Origin: Campylorhamphus procurvoides | Taxonomy: Eukaryota > Chordata > Aves > Passeriformes > Dendrocolaptidae | DNA length: 64,000 nt | Direction of reading: 5' to 3' | Assembly (NCBI GenBank): GCA_013396655.1 | Contig: WBMV01005160.1 | Location: forward strand, 15,252-79,251 | Part shown: in pieces, positions 1 to 31,049 of the stretch | Position numbering within the stretch: position 1 is the first letter of the stretch | Layout: every line of letters begins with the position of its first letter | Notes under the pieces: model-generated | Told to the model about the DNA's origin: nothing | The model's input: the letters and a program-made list of their open reading frames with translations, nothing else | Databases searched by the model: none | Position numbers and translations under genes: made by a program

Positions 1-620
1 AGCCACAGCCACCTTAAACCAGCCGCGGCCGCTCTGAGAGCTCGCCTGTGATTGGGCGCCTGCCGGGGCTCCAAAGTAACGGGCGCGGTGATTGGAGGAG
101 AGCTGAGGGGCGGTTGTCACGGCAACCGGGTGTGCGCGCTCCCTCAGCGCCGGCCCCGCCCGGGGGATGCGCGGGCACGAGCGAGAGCGCGGTCACGAGA
201 GAGCGAGAGCGCGGGCACGGCGGGAGGGCCCCCCCCTCAGGTACCGCCGGACCGGGCTGGGCCTTCACCTGAGGCGGCCCCTCCATCCCCACCTGAGGCG
301 CCTCCCCGGGCCCGTCCCGAGGCCTCCCCGGTCGGTGTCGCTGCAGGGCCGCGGCCGGCCCTCCTGTGGGAGCTCCTGCCCTCACACATGGGGTCAGTCC
401 AGGCTGAGGGTGCCAGGGCCCAGGCCCCGGTCACGGAGCCGTGCAATGCTCGGGGCTGGGATGACCCCAAAGCACAGCCAGTGCCACCCCCGGCCCGGGC
501 AGGGCCGCCTCACACCGCCCGGGTGGCCCCGGCCTGGCCATGGGCACTGCAGGGATGGGCAGCACTTCCAGGGCTTTGGTTTTCCCTTTGCTCCTTAAAC
601 AAACCAGGGAAGTGAAATGC
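1..620. promoter_or_regulatory. CpG island, putative bidirectional promoter
   Basis: The segment is strongly GC- and CpG-rich, densest at 20-380, and falls to ordinary composition by about 620. It holds two inverted CCAAT boxes (ATTGG at 51-55 and 91-95) and a palindromic X-box at 113-126, with no TATA box. This is the make-up of a broad housekeeping or ciliary promoter. In mammals the next genes beyond GRHL3 are STPG1 and NIPAL3, which start head to head. In the orientation seen here STPG1 would run rightwards and NIPAL3 would leave the window leftwards. The gene assignment is inference from synteny. The open frames across the island are typical of stop-poor GC-rich DNA and are not called as genes. 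Confidence 0.55.
113..126. promoter_or_regulatory. RFX X-box palindrome
   Basis: GTTGTCACGGCAAC fits the RFX consensus (two RYYNYY/RRNRAC half-sites with a 2-nt spacer) at every position, and the outer G/C pair extends the symmetry to 112-127. RFX factors drive many ciliary genes. It lies 18 bp downstream of the second inverted CCAAT box, a usual promoter arrangement. This suits a sperm-tail or ciliary gene such as STPG1, though the target gene is not proved. Confidence 0.6.
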
Positions 621-781
621 AGAAGTGGCTGCTGTTTCCCTGACTGGAACCTGGCACTAATGTCACATTTGCCTTTCTCTTACACGTCCCATTTGAAATG
701 CAAGCTGGGCTTGGATTTGCATTTTCCTGTAGCTCCATATTCACAATGTTGTCACCAGGGACTGTTCCTTTTAGGTTTCAG

Positions 782-871
782 GATTTCCTCCAGTCCTTCA
801 CCACAGGAAAGTCTCAAACTAGGAAAAAAGAGGGATTTAAGTCTCAGTCAAAGGGATTTCAGCATAACCAA
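782..871 (+). CDS. candidate exon, possibly STPG1
   Basis: A pyrimidine-bearing acceptor (ending TTTCAG; a second AG lies 7 nt upstream, giving a start at 775) and a strong donor GTGAGT bound a 90-nt open segment of 30 codons in phase 0. It encodes a basic peptide containing EGFKSQSKGF, which resembles the GFxSxSxRF-like stretches of sperm-tail PG-rich repeat proteins. It lies about 650 bp downstream of the X-box promoter. The next exon-like segment continues in the same phase. I do not recognise it securely; it could be a chance open segment or part of a non-coding transcript. Confidence 0.3.
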
Positions 872-1174
872 GTGAGTAACAAAAACGTTTGAAGTTTATG
901 CCTTTGTTTTGAGTTGTTTTGCCACTGATAACGATCCTGGTTTGTAACAAGAATAGCAACTCAGTTTAGATCAAGGCCATTAAATTATCTTTGTCATCAC
1001 AGCTGATAACAGGATGAGAAAAATGGTAATTCAATATCGTTGGTTTAAACCTCGAAATGAGTGCACAGAGAGCACCTCGTTTGTGCTGTGCCCTCGCACC
1101 CATCCCGCGCCCATTCCCATGTCGTGCAGCTCTCCAGGACACACAAACACACACACAGGTTGCCTTTCTTCTAG

Positions 1175-1311
1175 GAGCACATTCAGAGTGAGCGCTGTGG
1201 GTACAGCTCTGTGTCACCAGCAGAGGGAAGCAGAAAGACACTGCCAAACGCCCGAGATTCTCCTCCCCGCCCTCGGCCGGGTCTCTTTTCAACTCCAGCC
1301 AAGACTCGCAG
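1175..1311 (+). CDS. candidate exon, possibly STPG1
   Basis: A good acceptor (TGCCTTTCTTCTAG) is followed by 137 nt open in phase 0, matching the phase of the 782-871 segment, and ends at a modest donor (CAG|GTGCCA) in phase 2. The encoded 45 residues include PRPRPGLFSTPAK, which has the spacing of a degenerate sperm-tail PG-rich repeat (PGPGxYxxP) but lacks the Tyr and one Gly. Downstream coding exons could not be found with confidence; a third phase-compatible open segment begins at 1592 but stops after 21 codons. Treat as a hypothesis. Confidence 0.3.
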
Positions 1312-4300
1312 GTGCCAAGGCCCTCCTGGGCTTTCTGGATCCACCTTGCAAGGTACTTCCTCAGCTGGGGGAAGGAGGGTGCCCTTCCACAGCCTTCTGG
1401 TGACTACGTGGCAGCTCCAGAACTCCAAAAATTATGTACATTAACAATTTCTGACACTCTGTACCGGGTATGTAAAGCAGGTACATCAAGGAAGTATTTG
1501 ACATCTTCCCTCTTTCTTCTTCTGCCTTTGGCATCTTCTCTTTCTTCTCCTCCCTTTGATCTCTTCTCCCTGCTTGTCTCTCCCATCTCAGTGATATCAG
1601 GAGTGTATTATCTCAGCATGGAATAGCAGCAGTCAAGGACAGAAAGGACAAAAGATGAGGCAAAACGATCAAGGGGGAGAAGTTGCTTCAATCCCTTTTG
1701 CAGGCGCCGTGAGTCTGCCTGGTCAGCTTCCAGCAGCTGCAGGTGACCTGGTGCTAGGCTGTGACTAAGGGAGAGGAGGCAGAGTCTGCAAGCAGCTTCA
1801 CAAAGCACTCCCTTCCCTTTGAGTTTCCTGCTGGAAGGGCAGGGTGGGCAGGAAGCCAAACCACAGGCTGCACAAGGGCTTGGCTGGTTCGTCCATAGGC
1901 CTTATCCCTAGAGAACAGTTCCTGCAGCAGGTTGGGCAGGGGGCACTGGAACCATTAACACCAGACCTCTTGGGGGCTGCTCACTTAGTCCCCTCCACCA
2001 AAAGCACTGGACTGTGTCCCTTCAGCACAAGCCATTCTGGAGCACATTCCTTGAGTGGGGTAGTCAGGGATAAATGCCAGGACATGGAGTCTGCCCACTT
2101 GTAATTGAGGCCATGAAAGGAGCTTATTTGCTTCTCAGTCTCTGACCTAGAACACCCAGCAGGGGAGTTGACCCACTTTTGTACCTCTGCCAGTTTAGCA
2201 CTGTTTTCACACACCCCTGCAGGTGCCAGGACACTGGAGGAAGGTGTTTCTGGTGGATTTACCCCACAGCTCAGTGGTCCTTGTGTTACCACAGTAGAGT
2301 TCTGAGGATTCTGAGGTCACTTGGAGGTACAGCCACTTCAGCAAGACGTAAAAGCTCCACGGGTGTGTAGTTGTCTAATGTGCAATTACTTTCAGCAGCA
2401 CTGAGGTGATGATGGACGTGCCACACCCAGAGCTGGGTGCACTGGATGGGAGGAGGGCTCTGTGGCTGCCTCCTGCCACGTGCTGCCCTGGGAGGTGCCA
2501 GTGCAGGAGTGCTGCCCTTGTGGGGCAGGGCTGAGCAGGGAACTGCAGCCCAGACTCAGCCTGGCAACACCGGGCAAGGGAGCTTGCAGGTGCAGTTCTG
2601 TGTCAGCTGCTCTGGAAACCTGCTGGGGTTTTAATAGTCAGTCCCAGCAAACTGGGCTGGTGTTGCTTCCCCCAGCACAGCCCTCCTGTCCAGGGAGCAG
2701 GGGATGCAGAACCTCAGGCACACGGCAGGGCCATGTAGAGGGGGAGCCCAGGACCAGGGGCTGCTCTGCCTCGGGGGGTTGGTGAGGAAGAGCTGGCTCA
2801 GGATCCCTGCTCTGTGTGGATCAGCCCTCAGAGCACATCCAGAAACCTCCTCCTGCCAGTCTGGTGTCCTGGGAGTGTCACATGTGCCCAAGTGAAACAC
2901 AGCACAAGGCAGAGCAGCTCTGCAGAGACTCCCACTGGTATCACACACCTCAGACTGCTCTGTGCTGAACTGTTCTCCTACAAAGAAAAGTAAGGGAAAG
3001 GATTACTTGTGTCCAGCTGCCATTCCTATAAGAAAGGCTGAATGGACAGGAATTCCATGTGCACATGAGAACTGAGACTGATTCCTTGGGATCTGATTCC
3101 TTGCAAAGCCCTTCCAGTTTTCATGGAGGTGGCACATCCTTGGAGTTTATTATTTTTAGCACTCTTGCACTTGTCCGTGCATGCAGCAGGAACAGCTCAG
3201 GAAAACAGCCTGGGAAGTGATTTGCCCATGATGTCACTACAAATCAGCACCTTCTCCAGCAGGCAGCACTGCCTGCCCACTCCCAGCTCCTCTTCCCTCC
3301 AGAATTTTGCAAGACCAAGCAGAGCAGGACCCTCCATTCCTCTCCCTGCCATTCCTGGTTGTTTCTTAAGGGGCATTAAGTGATTCCAGAGCTGCTGCTG
3401 CTCTGCCCACCAGCACAGGTCCTGCCTGGATGGTGCTTTTCATCAGCCCCTTGCTCATCCCAGGCAGGCTTCCATTTCCCCCCTCTGAACCTTGCATCAT
3501 CCTGCTTGATCCTGCAGAGCCTTCCCCACAGTGAAATCCCTTCCTGCAGCCCCATGTCTCACGAGTGGAATGATGCCCAGACTGCTTTATTGTCCCCTCT
3601 CAGCTGCACTGCCTTTTCCTGCAGGCTCTCCCTCACAGTTACCTGCTGTTCTGGGGAAGGGGCACCTGAGCAGGTGAGCATCCAGCTCTCAGCTCATCAG
3701 AACAGGAACCAAGTCCCTTCCAGGATATTTTCCAGTGCTAACTGGCAGACAAGACAGTTAATGAAGTTCACACAATGGCTGAATGCTCTTAAAGATCAGG
3801 AACTTCAGTTCTTCCCACCCTCCACACTGGAATAATTTCACATTTGTGTTAGTACAAAGCTGCTTCTTTCATCTTGTCTGGTCCCAGACCTTCCAGGTCC
3901 CACCTTTTTTTCTGGGATTGGCAGGAGTGGGACAGGGTGCCAAAGGCATTCACACTTCATGGGACCAGATCTGAAGAGCTGGAGGTATCACGTACCACAG
4001 AGACAGGCTGGGATTTATTTGGCTCTATAAATAGAATCCTGCCCAGTCCTCTTTTTGAAAAGCCCAGGAAGAGAAGAGAGGCAGGAAAGGTGTGGTACTG
4101 CAAATAAAGCTTTCTGCCCACATGCTGAATTAATTAGGCCCAACTCAGATGTTACAGTGAGATTTTAGGTGTGCTGTGGCTCCCAGCCTATACAAATTGC
4201 CATGTAAACAGAGAGAAATTTGATCTTCCTCATACCCCCAAATACCCAGCTTTCCATGCAACAGGAGACTTGCATTGAAGGATTATAACTTTGAAATTAT

Positions 4301-4435
4301 GAAGACACTTGCCTCAATGCACAGTTAAAGCCTAAAATTCATGTGACTTAGAAAACAATGCAGGAAATACAACAATACCATCACTGGTGGTGCTGGTACC
4401 TCTTCAGCTGGAATGTTGTACCATTAGTTCTGGCC
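1312..4435. other. no gene seen
   Basis: Ordinary avian non-coding sequence without tandem repeats or a CR1 end. One isolated exon-like stretch at 3638-3672 is followed by a strong donor (GTGAGC), and an AATAAA hexamer lies at 4104-4109. Neither could be tied to a reading frame with recognisable homology. If STPG1 is present its later exons should lie here or further right. Confidence 0.4.
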
Positions 4436-4439
4436 ACCC

Positions 4440-4860
4440 TCACTCTGAAAGGCAATGGCAGAAATAGACTTAATTTAGAAATATGAGATATTAAAGTCCC
4501 TGTAAAGATTGAAAACACTGAGGATGTTTCGTTTAGAGAGAAGGCAAATAAGATGTATATGAGATAATTAAGAAAAGTGAACTAATGAGCTTCTCCCACA
4601 CCATGTAAACCAAAGGGATATCAGCATAAACTTAAACCCCAGTAAATTTAAACTTGAAAGAAGGAAGTAATTGTACAAACAATGTTCTTTCTCCATTTGT
4701 AAACTGGGATGATAATTTACCATGAAAGCGGTGGGAAACAACAGATACAGAAATAAAATACTAATTAATAGTAGTTCATTTGTGGAACTCACAGCCATAA
4801 GGGCCAGAAAGCAAAGTTTAACAGTGGTTTCTATCCCTGTGGACACGTCAGGACTGCTGA
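4440..4860 (+). repeat. old CR1/L3-like LINE fragment
   Basis: An AT-rich block resembles the 3' part of ancient CR1/L3-type LINEs read on the plus strand: a degraded TTTAGAGAGAAGGC stretch near 4530, then TTGTACAAACAATGTTCTTT near 4670-4690, then TTTGTGGAACTCACAGCCAT near 4780-4800 and AAAGTTTAACAGTGG near 4815. The order and spacing match the family. Divergence is high, so this is a fossil copy. The minus-strand open frame across it, rich in hydrophobic residues, is a shadow of this AT-rich DNA. Confidence 0.5.
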
Positions 4861-5900
4861 GGCAGCCTCTGCTCTCCAGTGTTTGATGACTCTGCAGAGC
4901 TGCTGAAGACACAATGAAGACACGACTTAATAAGCTTAATAAGCTGCCACTCATCAGCTGAGACATCTTAACTGGCTGCCTGCATGTTCTTGAAGCAATT
5001 CATGCTTTTATAGTCATTTGATACAGCTGAAACATCAGCAGAGGTGTCTGACCTCACACTGTGGGTGTGCAGAGCACACACCGAGGTCCAGGCTCAGCTG
5101 ACAGGGGCTAATCCTGTTTGCTCACACAGCCCATCCACTGACTGTGAACTCTGCAGTGACTCACTGGGGCTGAGCTCCTGCCCCAGCATGTTCTCAGCTG
5201 ATTACACTGGTTTGCAGCCCATCATTATTTTCTATATCACACTATAATGGCTTCGCATCATATTAATTTTAACATTGTAAGAATTTGCTTCTGGGAACGG
5301 CCTTCTTGAATTAATCACTGACTCATGATTTACTGGAGGAGATAATATCTAACCTACAAGAGGCAGAACAGGAAACTATCTATTTAAAAGATGGCAGTGG
5401 CTGATAATTTATGACTATAGACAAAGAGACATCTGAGAAGTGGACAGATCCTGCAATTTTCATGGGCACTGCTCTCACTCAGCATCCACAAGCCCTTTTT
5501 CTTTCTGAAACAGACCTTTGTGCAAGCAAAGCAACACCAGTTCTGGCCAGACAGTGTTTATGGCCCAAAGCACAAGAGGATTGAATTTGGAAAAATGTGG
5601 GAAATGTTTTGTTTTGTGCCTGAACTCCCCCCAGAGGAGCACACTGGGCACAAAGACTCAGAGCTGGGAACCACTGGGCAGGAATGGCAGGGGGCACTCG
5701 TGGCTGCACAGCATGCCAAGGTTCAGGGTAAAACCTGGGCATTTCCTCAGCCCCTCCTGACCCTGGGAATCAGAGCTGGAAGGAATTGAGCCTGTAAAAG
5801 CCCCAAGTGCTTCCTTTGAGCCACAACTGCCCTTCCCAGGTATTCCATCCTACCACTGACTCCTGCCCCAAGCCCTCCTGCCCCTTGGAATCCTCATGAG
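4861..5900. other. no gene seen; one open segment
   Basis: Mostly featureless. A clean acceptor (TTTCTTTCTGAAACAG) at 5514 is followed by an open frame to 5789. It contains no recognised motif and no donor, so it would have to be a terminal exon. An AATAAA at 5907-5912 lies 118 bp beyond its stop, which would fit a plus-strand last exon, but there is no homology support. Confidence 0.25.
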
Positions 5901-5906
5901 AAGACA

Positions 5907-5943
5907 AATAAATCCATCATCAGATTGTTCAAGAACATTTATT
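5907..5943. terminator. tail-to-tail poly(A) signals
   Basis: A plus-strand AATAAA (5907-5912) and a minus-strand AATAAA (complement of TTTATT at 5938-5943) face each other 25 bp apart. Such pairs are common where two transcripts converge. The candidate transcripts on each side are themselves weakly supported, and AT-rich hexamers occur by chance. Confidence 0.3.
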
Positions 5944-6063
5944 GTAACCACACAGTGACATTGCCTGGCCTAAGATTAAGATCAACAATAAATTCCTGAC
6001 CATGGAAAAAAATGAGCCCATGAGAAAGCTCAGGGCTCTCCTTACCCAACAGGTGTATCTTTA

Positions 6064-6126
6064 CTACATCTTTACTACATCTCTCAGCACTGGTATCTTG
6101 TAACAGGGCTTGGTAAGAGTGGGGAG
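6064..6126 (-). CDS. candidate terminal exon, unknown minus-strand transcript
   Basis: After an acceptor (AGCCTGCAG) the minus strand is open in phase 0 for 20 codons and ends at TAG (6064-6066), about 120 bp before a minus-strand AATAAA at 5938-5943. The phase agrees with the exon-like segments at 6614-6655 and 6921-6997. No family is recognised. It could be coincidence. Confidence 0.2.
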   Translation of the reverse strand, partial: LPTLTKPCYKIPVLRDVVKM

Positions 6127-6613
6127 CTGCAGGCTGGGAGGGAAGCAATGCCAAGAGGCATTTGATAAGGACAGAGGGCTGGGGGAAAGGGCAAATTAAA
6201 TACGAGGGGAGAAGATCCCCAGTGTGGTATCAGAACCCTCACAAACCCTCCACACCCAAGTGCTGGGTGAGCTGCTCCTCTCCTGTCCCAGGCACTGGGG
6301 ACAACAGGGGCACTCCCAGCTGGGGTCACCTGGCACCACTCTTGGTGTCAGCACTGCAGGGAACACCTTGCACTGCAGTCACAGCCAAACCTACAACCAA
6401 GACAGCCCTCGACTGGCTGAGGTGAACGCCAGGTCTGTGCACAGAGTGAGCACTGAACTCTCTGTGGCCAAGGACACCTTCCAGCTGACACCACCAGGAC
6501 ATCACCCAGGCTGGGGCTTCTGGTGCCCATCTCACCCACCAGAAATGCAGTTCTACAAACCCAAGGCACTACCTGGGGAAGGAGATGAGAAAGCAGAGCT
6601 GGGGAACTCTCAC

Positions 6614-6655
6614 CAGCTGTATGAGAGGTTTCCACCCCACAGGCTGCACACAGGG
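6614..6655 (-). CDS. candidate exon, unknown minus-strand transcript
   Basis: A 42-nt segment, 14 codons in phase 0 at both ends, lies between an acceptor (GGGAACTGCAG) and a consensus-like donor (GTGAGAG). It is kept only because it is phase-compatible with its two neighbours. No function is recognised. Confidence 0.18.
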
Positions 6656-6920
6656 CTGCAGTTCCCTGTCCCTAATGCTCTGCTCTGACACCCAGCACAG
6701 CACAGGGAACCACAGCACACCCCGAGCTCCTCAGCTGCCTGCCCAGCGAGGCAAGGAGTGAATAAGCACCAATAAAGACCCAGAAACTGCCTGTTGTTTG
6801 CAGAAGGGAAGAGCAGAGCCCCCCACCCAGTGCTGGGGATACCAATCAGAGCTCTTGCACAGCTCAGCTCTCCTGCTGCTGCTGCTTCTCTTTTGGCTGC
6901 AGCTCTTTGTGGGCACTCAC

Positions 6921-6997
6921 CAGGAGATCTTCCTTCTCCCACAGCCGCAGGACTGCGATGCCAGAGTGGGATTCCCCCAGCAGGATTTCCCCAGGCC
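6921..6997 (-). CDS. candidate exon, unknown minus-strand transcript
   Basis: A 77-nt segment sits between an acceptor (CTCCCTGTGCAG) and a strong donor (GTGAGTGCCC). In the frame that leaves phase 0 at the donor it encodes 25 residues including LLGESHSGIAVLRLWEKED, a composition that looks protein-like. The CpG island at 7150-7720 lies directly upstream on this strand and offers a minus-strand donor (GTGAGAG at 7258-7264) for a first exon. The family is not recognised. This is the best of the three candidate exons. Confidence 0.25.
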
Positions 6998-7149
6998 CTG
7001 CACAGGGAGCAGTCCCGTGAAAGGGCTGGCTCACTGATGGCTCAGCAGTTAATTAGTGGTCCTATGCACTGGGGAACGACCATTAGCTAAAGTTTGTTTG
7101 AAAGCTTCCAGTTTTGTAGATGTGGAATAATTAATAGAACTAATGGCAG

Positions 7150-7720
7150 TGCAAACCCCTGCTCAGCCCGCAGAGAGGGCCGGGCAGGGGGGTGTGTGTG
7201 CCCCACGCACTGCCCTGTGCGGGGTCTGTGTGCTTTGCACAGCACGGCGTGCCCGCTCTCACCCGGCCTTTGCTGCGCGGGGGAATCGCCCCCATCGCTC
7301 GGATCCTCCCAAGGAGCCGGGGGGCTCCGGGCGGGGAGCCGGGAACGCTCTCGCAGATTTGGGAGCTCCGCTTTGCGCAACCCGCGCAGCAAACTCGCCT
7401 TGGCTGGGAGGGACGAGCGATACCGGCCCAGTCAGCGAAACACCCACCTGGCGGCGGCAGCGGGTGCGGACCCGGCCCCTGAACCAGCGGCGAGTCCGGC
7501 CCTGCAGAATCACCGGGGCTCGGCCCCGACACGGCCGGCACTGCCCCGTCCCTGCCCCGTCCCTGCCCCGTCCCGACACAGAGCCGGGGAGCCCTTTGTG
7601 CACTGCGGGCTCGGGGAGCTGCAGCACTGGGGATGGATCCCCGGGGAACGGCACACCGTGAAATCCACCTTTGTTCTGTTGTTTGAACCCAACGGGAGTT
7701 GGGTTTTGGTGTGGTAAGTT
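7150..7720. promoter_or_regulatory. CpG island of unassigned transcript
   Basis: Composition changes sharply to CpG-rich between the 3' end of GRHL3 and the left flank. The plus strand ends with a near-perfect splice donor (GTG|GTAAGT, GT at 7714-7715), and the minus strand has a donor at 7258-7264, so it could start transcripts in either direction. A GC-box-like 11-bp unit is repeated three times at 7541-7573. No neighbouring gene in mammals starts here. An avian lncRNA or an antisense transcript of GRHL3 would explain it. Confidence 0.5.
7541..7573. repeat. 11-bp tandem repeat, 3 copies
   Basis: Three perfect copies of CTGCCCCGTCC lie inside the CpG island. Each contains a GC-rich core that could bind SP/KLF factors. 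Confidence 0.9.
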
Positions 7721-8229
7721 CGGAGCAGTGACTGCAGTTCTGCAGGCACAGCCCCACGGAACCAACAGGGAAGCAAAGGAATCCTGCTGAAGAAGGAGCT
7801 TGTGACATGACATGAGGGAGCACAGAGAGCTGGAGAGATCTCAAAGGCTGATAAGCCTGTAACTTATCTGAGCTTCATCTCAGAGGCCTCTGCCAACACA
7901 AGTAATACAAAATTCACCAACCTGACGCATTCCCTTCCCAGGGGGAGCAGAACTTCTCTCTCTTCCCCAGTCCCAGGGCTCAGGAGCATTTTAACTTGGC
8001 CAGGAAAAGCAGAGGGAGGAGGGAAGGCCCCAGTTTCCATTGGTCAGAGGATTCATTAGGAAATACAGGGCTCCCCTTGGCACTGGTTACCCCCATGGGA
8101 ATCCCTGCAGACAGTTCTAGCAGGGCTGGAGGGCTGAGAGATGCAGGTGGGGGGAGTTTGAGCCATCCTGCAGTCCTGCCCTGGCTCTGCCCAGCCCAAC
8201 TCCCACTCCAGAGCTGGGGGAAGCAGCTC

Positions 8230-8896
8230 ATTTTCCATCTTGGAGCCTTTATTACTACAGAATATCCAAAACAACAAAACCAACAACACAGTTACAAAAG
8301 GAGTTCACGGAGAAATGTGAAGCAGCCTGTGTTTGAAATGCTCTGTGTCACCATACTGAGTCCAATATAAAACTGCATATTTATACATATATAAAATATA
8401 AAAGGAACAATACATCAGAAATGTATCAACAGGGGCTCTGGAGGCCTCGGTGGTATTTACAGGAGGTGGCAGGGTGGGGTGGGAGCAGGCAGTGTCCGTT
8501 CCACAGGAGCTGCAAAGGCCCCTGGGAGAGTCTCTGTGACAGAGAGAAGCTCAGACCTGGAAATGGGCTGAAGGTTCTGTGGTTTGGGACAAACCCAAGG
8601 CCTGGGGTAGGATCAGTCACAGCCAAGGCCACCAGCTCTGGTCTCTGCCCAGGCCTGTTTAGTGTCACTTCGTGTTCCCAGCGCCAAAGGGAATAGAATA
8701 AAATAAAATAAAAAATATCAATAAACTCATCAGAGCCAGTTCCACGTTCACACCGACCCTGATCCACAGCACTTGGTGACCAGCCCTGAGGCCTCCCCGG
8801 CCACGCTGGGGTCACCTCAAGGCAACAGGTGGGGCTGGAGGCTGAGTGAGTCCTGGAGGCTTTGAGAGGAGTCCCAGTAAGTGCTGCCTGTGGCTC
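8230..8896 (-). other. GRHL3: GRHL3 3' UTR
   Basis: About 665 nt separate the GRHL3 stop codon from a minus-strand AATAAA (8248-8253), after which cleavage would fall near 8230. The UTR holds an (AAAAT)n-like run at 8694-8720, which on the plus strand reads as several overlapping AATAAA hexamers, and an AT-rich stretch at 8375-8405. The end is inferred from the signal. Confidence 0.6.
8248..8253 (-). terminator. GRHL3: GRHL3 poly(A) signal
   Basis: Complement of TTTATT, reading AATAAA in the context GTAGTAATAAAGGC. It is the only canonical hexamer on the minus strand between the stop codon and the downstream CpG island. Confidence 0.6.
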
Positions 8897-30727
<21,831 letters not shown>

Positions 30728-31020
30728 GCTGCCGGTGCGGTGCTGTCCCTGTCCCTGTCCCCTCGCCCAGCCACAGCCCGGCCCGCCAGGTGTTTGCTCT
30801 AAGAGCGGCCGTGCCGATCCCGATCCCGATCCCGATCCCGATCCCGATCCCGATCCGAGCGGGGCCCGATTGGCTGCGCGCACAGGTGCGCTGGGACAGG
30901 TACAGCCGACAGGTGCAGGTAACCCTCTGCTGCCGGCCGGGGGTGGGACCGGGCTGCGCAGGGAGGGGAGAGCCCTGCGGAGAGGGGAGGGGAAAGCAGT
31001 GCAATCAGCTATTCATCTCG
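30728..31020 (-). promoter_or_regulatory. GRHL3: GRHL3 promoter and 5' UTR region
   Basis: GC-rich and CpG-containing. On the minus strand it has a forward CCAAT box (complement of ATTGG at 30869-30873) about 140 bp before the start codon, no TATA box, a (CCGATC)7 repeat between the two, and five E2-box motifs: CAGGTG at 30787-30792, 30883-30888 and 30910-30915, CAGGTA at 30897-30902 and 30916-30921. The start of transcription probably lies between 30730 and 30840. Confidence 0.6.
30814..30855. repeat. (CCGATC)7 hexanucleotide repeat
   Basis: Seven perfect tandem copies, 42 bp, lie 87 bp upstream of the GRHL3 start codon, between it and the CCAAT box. Length variation would change promoter or leader spacing. 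Confidence 0.95.
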
Positions 31021-31049
31021 GCGATAATTAGTTTCAGTTTGGTGGACGT

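Noticed and set aside
4568..4966. 132-codon minus-strand frame resembling a membrane protein
   Set aside because: It reads antisense through an old AT-rich LINE-like fragment. The hydrophobic run comes from T-rich codons.
7140..7844. 234-codon minus-strand open frame over the CpG island
   Set aside because: All frames on both strands are open there because of CpG-rich composition. The translation is Pro/Gly/Arg/Ala-rich without motifs.
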